Assembly: GCF_018320785.1 (NCBI RefSeq)
Contig: NC_054879.1
Coordinates: 48,341,698-48,405,697, forward strand
Length of the DNA stretch: 64,000 nucleotides
Origin: Cheilinus undulatus
Taxonomy: Eukaryota > Chordata > Actinopteri > Labriformes > Labridae
Direction: 5' to 3'
Made by a program: the position numbers and the translations under genes. The notes below the pieces were generated by a model. The model saw nothing but the letters and a program-made list of their open reading frames with translations, was not told the origin of the DNA and made no database searches. Each line of letters opens with the position of its first letter. Positions within the stretch are counted from its first letter, which is position 1. This document shows, piece after piece, positions 34,980 to 46,800 of this stretch.

Positions 34980-35830
34980 GTGACTTAATAGTGTAGGACA
35001 CCCTGCTCACATGATCCCTCATACAGCAACCTTAACCATTACAAATGTGCCACAATCTGAGAATGAATAAATCAAACAGACCCTTTTTTCCTTTGTTTAA
35101 ATAAAAACGTTGTCTGAGACCATAAACGACTGATTTAACACAATAACATTAAATCTAATTTTTTTTAAATTTAGGTAACTTTACTTTTAGATAGTTTTTA
35201 GATCAATCTCAAAGACAAATATTTACATATTCTAAGCCCTTTAAAAGTCACTTTAAAAAAAATTAATTCTCGTCCTGTAGTTTGCCTATTAAAAAGATTT
35301 CATAACTACAAATAAAAGGCTACAGGCCACCTGTCAATAAAAAAAGGACTTTTTGTCACATATGCTGCATTATAAAATTTTAAATAAAATGTGGAAATCT
35401 CTTTTAAAATTAAAAAAAATTCCATGTGATTTTTTTTTTTTTTGGTCCTATTTTTTACATTTTACAATCATAGCTGTGGAGACAAGGTGTGTGTCCACCA
35501 GCAACAATAGTAGAACAAGGTCATCAGGGACCATGGTAATTTTTATGATGTCAGTAAATATAATGGGAAAAATATGAGCACCAATGGGTAGCCATATTCA
35601 GACAAATAATAATAATAATAATAATGATTTAAATTGTTATTATTATTATAATATTGAGCGAAATTTTAAAGGCAATAATTACCAACCATGCCCTCAAATG
35701 TGAACACCAATTATTTAAATAGAAAAACAGGCAGTAGGACGTTATTTTACAGTTTCATTGTTTTAAAAATGTAGCAGTGATGTACAGTTATTTAGCCTAT
35801 CAGCCTATGAAAATGATGAGACTCATTAAG

Positions 35831-38465
35831 GCTCCATCCAATCAGAGGCCGTTCTCCCTCATCATCAGCAGCCAATCACATGCTGTTCTCCCCCATCATC
35901 AGCAGCCAATCAGAGGCCGTTCTCCCTCATCATCAGCAGCCAATCAGAGGCCGTTCTCCTTCATCATCAGCAGCCAATCAGAGGCCGTTCTCCCTCATCA
36001 TCAGCAGCCTATCAAAGGCCGTTCTCCCCCATCATCAGCAGCCAATCAGAGGCCGTTCTCCTTCATCATCAGCAGCCAATCAGAGGCCGTTCTCCTTCAT
36101 CATCATCAGCAGCCAATCAGAGGCCGTTCTCCCTCATCATCAGCAGCCAATCAGAGGCCGTTCTCTCTCATCATCAGCAGCCAATCAGATGCCGTTCTCC
36201 CCCATCATCAGCAGCCTATCAGAGGCCGTTCTCCCTTATCATCAGCAGCCTATCAGAAGCTGTTCTCCCTCATCATCAGCAGCCAGTCAGAGGCCGTTCT
36301 CCCTCATCATCAGCAGCCAATCAGATGCCGTTCTCCCTCATCATCAGCAGCCAATCAGAGGCCGTTCTCCCTCATCATCAGCAGCCAATCAGAGGCCGTT
36401 CTCCTTCATCATCATCAGCAGCCAATCAGATGCCGTTCTCCCTCATCATCAGCAGCCAATCAGAGGCCGTTCTCCCTCATCATCAGCAGCCAATCAGAGG
36501 CCGTTCTCCTTCATCATCATCAGCAGCCAATCAGATGCCATTCTCCCTCATCATCAGCAGCCTATCAGAAGCTGTTCTCCCTCATCATCAGCAGCCTATC
36601 AGAAGCTGTTCTCCCTTATCATCAGCAGCCTATCAGAGGCCGTTCTCCCTCATCATCAGCAGCCAATCAGAGGCCGTTCTCCTTCATCATCATCAGCAGC
36701 CAATCAGAGGCCGTTCTCCTTCATCATCAGCAGCCAATCAGAGGCCGTTCTCCTTCATCATCAGCAGCCAATCAGAGGCCGTTCTCCCTCATCATCAGCA
36801 GCCAATCAGAGGCCGTTCTCCCTTATCATCAGCAGCCAATCAGAAGCTGTTCTCCCTTATCATCAGCAGCCTATCAGAGGCCGTTCTCCCTCATCATCAG
36901 CAGCCAATCAGAGGCCGTTCTCCCTCATCATCAGCAGCCAATCAGATGCCGTTCTCCCTCATCATCGGCAGCCAATCAGAGGCCGTTCTCCTTCATCATC
37001 AGCAGCCAATCAGAGGCCGTTCTCCCCCATCATCAGCAGCCTATCAAAGGCCGTTCTCCCCCATCATCAGCAGCCAATCAGAGGCCGTTCTCCTTCATCA
37101 TCAGCAGCCAATCAGAGGCCGTTCTCCTTCATCATCATCAGCAGCCAATCAGAGGCCGTTCTCCCTCATCATCAGCAGCCAATCAGAGGCCGTTCTCTCT
37201 CATCATCAGCAGCCAATCAGATGCCGTTCTCCCCCATCATCAGCAGCCTATCAGAGGCCGTTCTCCCTTATCATCAGCAGCCAATCAGAAGCTGTTCTCC
37301 CTTATCATCAGCAGCCAATCAGAGGCCGTTCTCCCTCATCATCAGCAGCCAATCAGAGGCCGTTCTCCCCCATCAGCAGCCAATCAGAAGCTGTTCTCCC
37401 TCATCATCAGCAGCCAATCAGAGGCCGTTCTCCCTAATCATCAGCAGCCTATCAGAGGCCGTTCTCCCTCATCATCAGCAGCCAATCAGAGGCCGTTCTC
37501 CCCCATCAGCAGCCAATCAGAAGCTGTTCTCCCTCATCATCAGCAGCCAATCAGAGGCCGTTCTCTCTTATCATCAGCAGCCTATCAGAGGCCGTTCTCC
37601 CTCATCATCAGCAGCCAATCAGAGGCCGTTCTCCCCCATCAGCAGCCAATCAGAAGCTGTTCTCCCTCATCATCAGCAGCCAATCAGAGGCCGTTCTCCC
37701 TTATCATCAGCAGCCAATCAGAAGCTGTTCTCCCTTATCATCAGCAGCCTATCAGAGGCCGTTCTCCCTCATCATCAGCAGCCAATCAGAGGCCGTTCTC
37801 CCTTATCATCAGCAGCCAATCAGAAGCTGTTCTCCCTTATCATCAGCAGCCTATCAGAGGCCGTTCTCCCTCATCATCAGCAGCCAATCAGAGGCCGTTC
37901 TCCCTTATCATCAGCAGCCAATCAGAAGCTGTTCTCCCTCATCATCAGCAGCCAATCAGAGGCCGTTCTCCCTTATCATCAGCAGCCAATCAGAAGCTGT
38001 TCTCCCTCATCATCAGCAGCCAATCAGATGCCGTTCTCCCTCATCATCAGCAGCCAATCAGATGCCGTTCTCCCCCATCATCAGCAGCCAATCAGAGGCC
38101 GTTCTCCCTTATCATCAGCAGCCAATCAGAAGCTGTTCTCCCTCATCATCAGCAGCCAATCAGATGCCGTTCTCCCTCATCATCAGCAGCCAATCAGAAG
38201 CTGTTCTCCCTCATCATCAGCAGCCAATCAGAGGCCGTTCTCCTTCATCATCATCAGCAGCCAATCAGATGCCGTTCTCCCTCATCATCAGCAGCCTATC
38301 AGAAGCTGTTCTCCCTCATCATCAGCAGCCAATCAGATGCCGTTCTCCCCCATCATCAGCAGCCAATCAGAGGCCGTTCTCCCTTATCATCAGCAGCCAA
38401 TCAGAAGCTGTTCTCCCTCATCATCAGCAGCCAATCAGAGGCCGTTCTCCCCCATCAGCAGCCTA
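35831..38465 (+). repeat. 34-bp CCAAT-box tandem array, about 77 units, upstream of abca12
   Basis: The unit is AGCCAATCAGAGGCCGTTCT followed by CCCTCATCATCAGC. By hand count about 62 units keep AGCCAATCA, the full NF-Y consensus; about 14 have CCTATCA and one has CCAGTCA. Other variable positions are GAGGCC, GATGCC or GAAGCT, and CCCTCATC, CCTTCATC or CCCTTATC, with 3-bp gains (CATCATCATC) or losses (CCCCATCAGC). No stop codon occurs in any + frame, and 34 is one more than a multiple of three, so ORFs of 923, 862 and 370 codons pass through it, cycling the same 34-residue peptide. These are not proteins: there is no start context, no conserved partner domain and all frames are equally open. 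The array ends about 250-350 bases before the predicted abca12 5' exon boundary. Confidence 0.97.
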
Positions 38466-38699
38466 TAGCCTCTCAGCTCTCCCAGCAGCCATGCTCCTTT
38501 GTTATGAACACACAGGTAGCCTCAGGAGTTCCCGCCCTTCACGTTTAGCTGCTCACATGCAGGTGGAGCTGTTCACAGGAGACAGATACCAGAGAGGAGA
38601 GGTTAGAGAAACTCTCTTCACACCTGCTGACATATCTCTAAAGGAAGCTTCTCTTTTTCTGTTTTTAGCGTGAATTTATTCTGTTTTTCTTCGGTAACT

Positions 38700-38811
38700 G
38701 ACTGATGGAACAGACATCCTGCTAGGGTCCACCTAGCGCCATGTCTCTGTTAACAAACCCGCGGGATTCTGTCAGATAAGATACCTGGACCTGAGCAGAG
38801 GACCGACACAG
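38700..38811 (+). other. Predicted non-coding first exon of abca12 (5' UTR)
   Basis: CCGACACAG followed by GTAGGTGC (38812) is a strong donor in GC-richer, non-repetitive sequence just after the CCAAT array. The next acceptor with coding sequence is at 40884, immediately before the abca12 ATG, so an upstream untranslated exon is required by the CTACAG-ATG junction. The 5' boundary is unknown. Only the donor is well supported. Confidence 0.45.
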
Positions 38812-39146
38812 GTAGGTGCTTCATTAGTCTGACATTAGTCTGTAGTTACGAGGAACGACCCAGAAATCACCGTTTTTAGGGATTTTACACATAAATTCAT
38901 ATGTAAAGTTAACTGTACTCTAGTAAATTAAATACGTTTGTGTTAAAAAGCTGTTTTAGAAATAAAAATGCCTCTTTAACTCTGATAAGCTAACGTTGCT
39001 GTACTTCTGACATTCATACAGCTGAAAGTTGGTAGTTTTAATGGAGGTAAAAGAGGATTAGCCTGCTGAAAAATAACTATTTAATCTATTACTTATAAAG
39101 TATAGGCTTCCAACCAAAATACAGTTATATTTATAAACCATCTATC

Positions 39147-39495
39147 TATGAGGGATGCACAATATTGTATTTTTGTTGATATCGGATACGCTGATATTTA
39201 AATCTGAATTTTGGTAGAAATGTCAGTCCTTTTGGACGAACTTTAAGGTTTGAGGATGACCATGGAAACTAAATTTAGCCCTTAAAAATCACTTTAAAGT
39301 TTAAAGAATGAGGATAAATAAATAAAAATACCTCAGCAGACAAAGGTCTGCTGGTTCAGCCTAAAACTCACTGATTTATTAGGATATATGGTCAAAATTT
39401 ACAGTCGATGTTTGCTGAAATACACAGGCAGAATAGTGGATGTAAATATCGGCAGAGATTTTGATATCTGCTGATACCGATACCAGACCGATGTA
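39147..39495. mobile_element. Remnant of a TAGGGATGCAC family MITE
   Basis: GAGGGATGCACAATATTG and the GATATCTGCTGATACCGATA region resemble the ends of the nested element at 58796-59416 (TAGGGATCCACAATATCGG). The copy is diverged and boundaries are approximate. An AT-rich run (39530-39665) follows. Confidence 0.45.
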
Positions 39496-39883
39496 AAACT
39501 ACAGTTTCTTTGGTTGAAATGTATTAATTATGATTATTTATCAATTGTTTATTATTATTATTATTTTAAATATTGTTATTTATTTATTATTATTATTTAT
39601 AATGTATTTATTTATTTATTATTATTTACTATTATTATTATTATTATTATCATTATTAATTATTAAAAGTAAAAGTAGAAAAGTATATAAATTTAAGTTT
39701 TTACCTGAAGTGCTGAGTACGGAGTAAATGTGAGGAGTTTTATGCTAAAATATGATTATTCCTTATTGGTGAGAACAAAAATAGAAATCTCCCACCAGGT
39801 TGTTCAGGTAAAGTCACACCTCTATTATAAAGTAAAATACACTGAAAAATTAACAGTGTTTGTTAAACTCATATAGTTAAATG

Positions 39884-40307
39884 TAGGGCTGGACAATTTG
39901 GGAAATATTCTCATTTTTTCCCCGATATTGTGATCGTGATTTGATATGCGATTATTCCTTAAGTCCCTCATCTTATGTATTTTCCAACAAACACAAGGAA
40001 TAAATATTATAACCAACACACTGTTAGATTAAACTAGGGATGAACAATTTAGAAAAATATCTGTGATGATTTTGACACATATTGCAAATCTCATTTAATC
40101 AGAAAAATGTACTAAAATGAAGAAAGCAGGGTTTATGGAGACCATTCTACCTCCATGATACCTTATCATCTCTGAGCAAAAAGAAGTTTTAAACCGGCAT
40201 TTTGACACAAATTTCAGGTCAAAGAAATATTGGGACTTCTGGGATTTGGAAATTTCAGTGGATCATATTGCGATTTAATGTACGTTTCGATTAATTGCCC
40301 AGCCCTA
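39884..40307 (+). mobile_element. hAT-like MITE, TAGGGCTG family, abca12 intron 1
   Basis: It runs from TAGGGCTGGACAATTTGGG to ATTGCCCAGCCCTA, 424 bp, collinear with 20090-20580. Flanks show no clear duplication. Confidence 0.75.
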
Positions 40308-40504
40308 GCAATGAGTTTTGATCAGTCGAGTCTTTTCAGAGAAAAACACTGAACACAGACGCAGTTAGAATTAGACTTTTGGAGTTAAACTCAACTCAGA
40401 AATGTTTACCTCTCAGATATCCAAACTCAAGGTTTTCATGTGTACAGCAGCTGTCTATGGATGTGGATTTGTTCTGTTGTTATGTGGTACTGAGGAGTCA
40501 ACAT

Positions 40505-40670
40505 AGGTGGAAAAGTCCAAGAGTGTAGTACTCAAGTAATAGTACAGTTACTCTGGTTCAAACATACTTAAGTAGAATAAAAGTACTGATTTTAAAATGT
40601 ACATTAAAAGTACCAGTAGTCAAAAACTACTGGATTACAGTAAACTGAGTAAATGTTATTAGTGTCTTTC
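40505..40670. repeat. Fish interspersed repeat with AAGTACT motifs
   Basis: The block is rich in AAGTA motifs (AAGTAGAATAAAAGTACTG, AAAAGTACCAGTAGTCAAAA) typical of a common fish DNA repeat. No terminal structure could be fixed. Confidence 0.45.
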
Positions 40671-40884
40671 CACTCCTGCAGTCTGTTCTTATTGATGACC
40701 ATACATTATGACTACAGCTGTACAGGTACTTGTTTTAAAGAGGCTGGTATGTATTTTTATGGATATGATGTGCCTTGAGGTTAAAGCGTGGTCTGGCGTG
40801 TGCTGTGGCCATAACAAGGCTGAAAACCTCTGCTGTATATTTATTTATTTATCTGTAGTGTCTTTGTGTTAGCCTCCTCTACAG

Positions 40885-43800
40885 ATGGCCTTCCTACACC
40901 AGCTGAGACTCCTTCTCTGGAAGAACGGACTGGCAGTCATCAGACAGCCGGTGAGTCGCACATTTTCAGATTTAAGGCCTTCTTCATCATCACCAATGAC
41001 TGAAATATTGTAGGAATAAATGACATTAATACCAGCCCCAGTACGACTTGGATAATCTGTGTTTAGGAACCGTTGTAAATGAGATAAACTAAATCTGACT
41101 TTGAGTGAAATGTTGTGTTGCAGTTATGGTCCCTGACTCTCATCATCTGGCCTCTGGTCATCTTCATCATCATCGCTGTGACCCGACACCAGTTCCCCCC
41201 CATAGTAAAGCCACCATGTAAGTGTTAAACCATGACCTGATCTGGGTTCATGTGAATTTAAAGCTCCTGTCAGGTACTTTCTGCTTGAATATTATTTTGG
41301 CTCTCCTCGTTCATTTGTTCTTAATCTCTTTTTCTGTTTTTAAGTGTATTTTTGGGCCTATTCATGCCTTTATTTGATAGAGGCAGGACAGTGGATAAAC
41401 TTGGAAACGGGGAGGAGAGTGGGGAGAAACATGCGGCAAAGGGCCACAGTCTGGATTCGAACCCGGGCCGCCCACGTACGTGGCTAGCGCCTTAAACCCC
41501 TCGACCATCTGCGCTCCCGTTCTTAGTCTCTTTACTAAAAAATCTCCTCCTGCTTTAATCTAACAGTCACTACTGAAACAGGTAAAGACAGAGTTTGTTT
41601 CAGAGTTGTGCTGTTATGTTTTTGTTTGATAAATAGATAAATGCTGAGAAGTGCTCCAAAACTTCAAGACAGTCCTGTTTGTTAACAATATTAATCCAGT
41701 GTAGAAATCTAAGGTGGAATCGGCAAAATTGAGGCTAATTAGTGAACTTAACAGCTGAGAGACTGAAAAATGATGTGTTCAGGTAACCTCAGTAAATTAC
41801 ACAACTGTATTCTATATGTTATGATGTGTTCAAATGACATAAAAATTTGGAAAATTTAGTTTTGGATGAGAAACCTTAATAAATACAGTTGTGAATATGA
41901 AGAGTGTGTCTATATTTGAGGGATATAAAATAGATGTTACATCGATGTAACATCATAGATGTGACTGAATCATAGCTTTTAACTCAGCTAAGACCACCCC
42001 AGTGTAAATATTTGTCTCCATTTTGTTTTTCCACCAAACTATAGATAAGTATGGATAGTGGTCTCAATAAGGACTCGGATCAATACGGAGTATCGATAAG
42101 GGTATCAATGTCAATGAAAATGAAAATGAACGATCCCCATCCCTTCCTCCCACCACCAAAGACATGCTCGTTAGGTTAATTGGTGACTTTAAATTGCCCG
42201 TAGGTGTGAGTGTGAGCGTGCCTGGTTGTCTGCCTCTCTATGTCAGCCCTGTGATTGACTGGCGACCCGTCCAGGGTGACCACACCTCTTGCCCAATGAC
42301 AGCTGGGATAGGCTTCAGCCCCCCCGACCCCCAACAGGGGTAAGCGTTATAGAAAATGGATGGACATGATACATTATCCTGCTGGAAGCAGCCATCAGGA
42401 GAGGGTACGCTGATTGCCTGTTTTTGACCAGTTTCATTATCAGTTAAACACTCTTCATAGCTTAAAGTGTCTTTACAAAGACAGTTCTAGTTTTTATCCA
42501 CAGAGTACATCATAATGATGCATTAGAGTGTGAGAGAAAGCTTCCAGCCTTCCATAAACATACTGGATATCATTTCCTATCTACCCATCCTAATGATGAT
42601 TACATATAAAAACAGTGAAACATGTTTAAAACCGTTTATAGATATTAAATGCACCCTTCTGTCTGTTTTTATATAAAATGTTTAGAGTAAAGGTCTTGTG
42701 TCTGAACTGTCTTTGGTTTTGTTACATAACAGACCCACTGAATGAATGTGACATCCTCTCAGATTTCCCAAACGTGATACAAGAGAATAAAAGCTTTTAA
42801 TTCAATGGGCTTATGTTTGCATTAACACAATACCTACTCCACACAGACCGCCGGCGTTTTGTCTGAAATCATAATCGATGGCGGCTTTCCACTATTTCAA
42901 AATCAAAGCAAACAAACGGACAGTTCTGCAGAGACATGAAGTCCTTCAGCCTTTCCCTGCTCTGCTCATGTTTGCCCTCTCTTATTTCTGAAACTCAGAT
43001 GATTGTGTGATAGATGTGGGTAAAGGTGCACGAGGAGGGAGAGGCATGCTTCTGCTTTGTGTGAGCGCTCCTGAATGGAAAAGTTGCGGAGGGAGGAGCA
43101 GAAAATGCAGTTTGCTTTAAAAGCAACACAAACCTTTCACTGAAACGGTTGATTTTTTACTTGAAGGTTGAAAATATCCTGAGAAAATGCAGAATCCTTA
43201 TAATAAATCTCTGCTTCATCATCACTGTGATAACGTTTCCTCCTTTAACAATAGAAGAAGCAGATCTCTCCCAGGTCTGGTATTAGTAGTCACCAGTTCA
43301 GCCTCCTGCTTTTGTTTGTTCTGCTTTTTTCCTGGCTCAGATTCTATCGATGAGCAGATTCTCGTGTAACATGATAAACCCATGCGCCCTATTAAGAATC
43401 AATCCAGCAAACAGGAACAATAGGACCCACCCCTCTCATGTTAAATGTTGTTTGGTGGCTTATTCGTGCAGCAGGTACAGTTTTAGACCACACCCAAAGC
43501 CGGCAACAAAACCACGAACGGTATCTGGTTAGTGCAGATCACCAGCATGAGAATACGTAATAGAGCAGACACGGGCTCAGACGACTGGTCAGTGATGCTC
43601 CTCAGTCATATTCAACATTAGATCAGGATTTAATGGTAAAACACCGGCCTCATCAGTGGATTCAGTCCTAGCTGTTATTATCATTCTCTCTTCTTCTTTC
43701 CTCACTCACACTGACATTTTGATTTACAGTGCCTCTGCTCCTCCTCACATACTCAAACTTCTCAGATATTCAGCAGTGAATAGATTGTGTTGACTTTGTG

Positions 43801-46800
43801 TTTTTGTTACTGAGTCCTTCAACGTTAGTGGACGATGTATAGGTTTCATAACGCCTCGCTTCACGCCGTGACTAACCTCAGTGAAATGCTGTTTGCTGAG
43901 CTAAAACTCTCTTTGTCTGTTGTGACAGATGAAGTATAACTTTCTAAGATAACAGTTAAACAGGAATGAGTGGCAGAAAAGTCACAGCAACCTGATAACC
44001 ACGGTCTTTACATCGCCTTTCTTTGTTTGGAATAAAGCATTATGGGATTGTTTTATGACAAAAGATGGTTTAAGTTACTGAAATGTCAGCGATACAGACA
44101 CGAGGAAATCAGCCGGGCTCTTGATCTTTTGGTAAAAAATGAACGTGTCACATAAAAGACCCAAATCAAACTAATATATGAGAGTATAGAGTTTATTTTA
44201 CTGATATTCTGCCTGTACAGTCTGTGTATGAACAGTATTATAGGCATGATGTTTAAGAAAATATCTGCTTTAAAATTAAATCAGATATAAATTAATGCCA
44301 GAATTTATAACCTTCTGTAAGAATCAGCTCTATGTAAAATTCAGTTTGTGGAGTTTTAGGTAGGAAGAATAAATCCTTATTAGTTAAAGTCTATTACTTG
44401 ATTTATCCTCATTCCTTTACCTTTAAAGTGTTTGAGATCTAAAGTTTTCAATCTGGTAATATTTAATTTAAGTCTTTATTTTTAGATAATCAGGTTTGAC
44501 AGGATGATGTGTTATGTCTTTTGTTTCAATTTTATTTATTTAGATGTATTTAAGCAGGAAAGCCTCATTGACATCAAGAATCTCATTAGAAGAGTGTCCT
44601 GGCAGCAGCACATTCACAGCAAGGTTATTAAAGTTAACTTAAACTAACTAAATAACTAGAGATAGATACGGTCAGCTTGCCTGATCACTACAGTAGTCTG
44701 GTATTTAGAGTTTAGGTTAGACAGGAACAGCAGACTAAAGGGATGAGAGAAGGAGAGAGAGAGGGAGAAAGAACCTCAGCCTAACACCTGGTTTAATCTG
44801 GAGTTACGCTGCACCACTTTTACTAGCCTAGAGACAGCGAGTGTTTGTGGATTTGCTGCTTGTTTGGGCGTATTAGTGTGGATTTCCCCTTTGAGTGTGC
44901 TCTGTGGATCGTTTATCATTTGCACAGATTAAAACATGCAAAATAACACACTGTTGTTTATTGGATCTGCCTCTCTGCTAATTTTTTTTTAATAGACCTC
45001 TTGACTTGTTGTTGAACTCGTGTCGAGTAGTTCTGCCGTAGTTTTGTGTTGTTAAAAATGAGATTTTTAGGATGTGGTCCTGGGATTTGAACTGTTGTGT
45101 TGATTTTTCTGATATCTCTTTCAGGTTATGTCGGACCCAGAAACCTCCCCAGCACGGGCTTCTTCCCTTTCCTGCAGACCCTCATGTGTAACACGGACAG
45201 CCACTGCCACAACACGTCACGCCTCGTGGACCCCGCCGCAACGAGGTCAAGTCGGACGACCTCCAGACAAAGGTATGACCCCCTCATCTTCATCAGTGTG
45301 GGTTTATAATATATAGAGGGCTGTGTGATGAATTTAAAATGTATGAATAATGTGAGAAGAATCACACTGCCCTGTTTCTGATCCTCCCCTTTAACCCATT
45401 AAAGCCTGAAAGCACAAATTGTAGTCAGAAAATTCTATTTTTTTGGAACTGAAATGTTTATTTCACTTTCTACTGAAATCCAGAAAATCAAAATTTCCAT
45501 AAAACTTAACATATATATTTTTTTGTATCCCATTTGATACATTAGGTGTTTCTGGTAACTGACAATCCACTTAAGGGCATTTTCATCATTTTTTTGATTG
45601 TATTCAGAATTTTTTTTGTGTGATTTATTAGCATATTTATTAGATAGAGATATCATAAAAGTATGTCTCAAATATGATACGACAGGCTGTAGGGGGTTGA
45701 TATTACCCGCAGTCTTTACTTTGTTCAAGATAACTCACAAACAGGTTTATCTTTGATTTCTCATTGATCGATCTCAGTTGGTGTTGGCCTCTTGGATGGA
45801 AAAATAGTGAAATCTAGTTTTAAACGCTGCTGGATATTTGAATGATCAGTGAGGGATGGTATGAGCGTTCTTTTTTAACAAACTATTTTGACAGCACTAA
45901 TCATCCATTAGTAGTCTACGCTAAAATGACCAAAAGCACATTTTATAAAGTATCTTTGAATTTGTGCTGCTTCAGTTGACTTCCACATCTTAAACATATT
46001 AAAGGCAGAATGTTGGATCTTTCTAATCCTGGTTTTTCTTGGTTTCTATTATGCATTAAGACTTTATTTTCTTTGAAACCACTCAGTCAACACATGCAGT
46101 CACGTTATCTAACAGAAACAGGCTCTTTTTTCACAGGAAGCTGTCTCCTTTGTTGGAGCTCAGGTGTTGAATACCAACATGACTAAGTCAAAGTGGCTAA
46201 CAAGTGTTTCTCCTCTATTGTGCCTTTAGCTCTGAAGAGTCCCTGAGATTGAAATTCCTGATGAGGGCTGATAGAAAAACCTGTTTGTCTTACCTCTGAC
46301 CTGCTGGTATGATGAAGGATGGTTCATGTAGATGTTTTGTCTTAATAGAGCCCTGCCTCCATATTTACATCGCTAAGCTCTGCTCATCTGGCTTTTGTAA
46401 TGTCACTAGTCTTATCTTAGATGAATTTACATTTGCTTTTTAAAACTTTTAGTTTACTTTGCTGTCCTATAGAGCCGTGGTTCTTCTATGGTGGTAAGGC
46501 ACGCTGGTGTGCCCTGAGGCAGGTCTGGGTCTAGGTGTGGAAACTTGTACAACCATGGGTGATTACTAAGACGAGACAAGTATAGAAAAGCTGGACAACC
46601 TCTTAGAAAGCGAACGTTTTCTCTAGTATTTCTGGTGTTTTCTAACTATCTTTATTTTTTGGGATAGTTAGGTGTGAAAATGACTTATAACAGGGACAAA
46701 AACTTTTAGATTTGCTTGCTGATTTAAGTAATCTCCAGTAGCAAATCTAGTTAGTTGAGTTGAGGTGAAATGAGTCACAACTATTTATTATCTCTGCCAA

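Noticed and set aside
35777-38548. A 923-codon ORF (and 862-, 370- and 203-codon ORFs in the same region) as a giant repetitive protein
   Set aside because: The 34-bp unit has no stop in any + frame and a length of 1 mod 3, so every frame spells the same cycling 34-residue peptide. All frames are equally open, unit-length changes of 3 bp explain persistence, and no domain, signal or splice context supports a gene.
46138-46173. A 27-base micro-exon of abca12 (acceptor TTTTTTCACAG, donor GTGTTG)
   Set aside because: Its phase does not fit between the neighbouring exons as well as direct joining, and the donor is weak.
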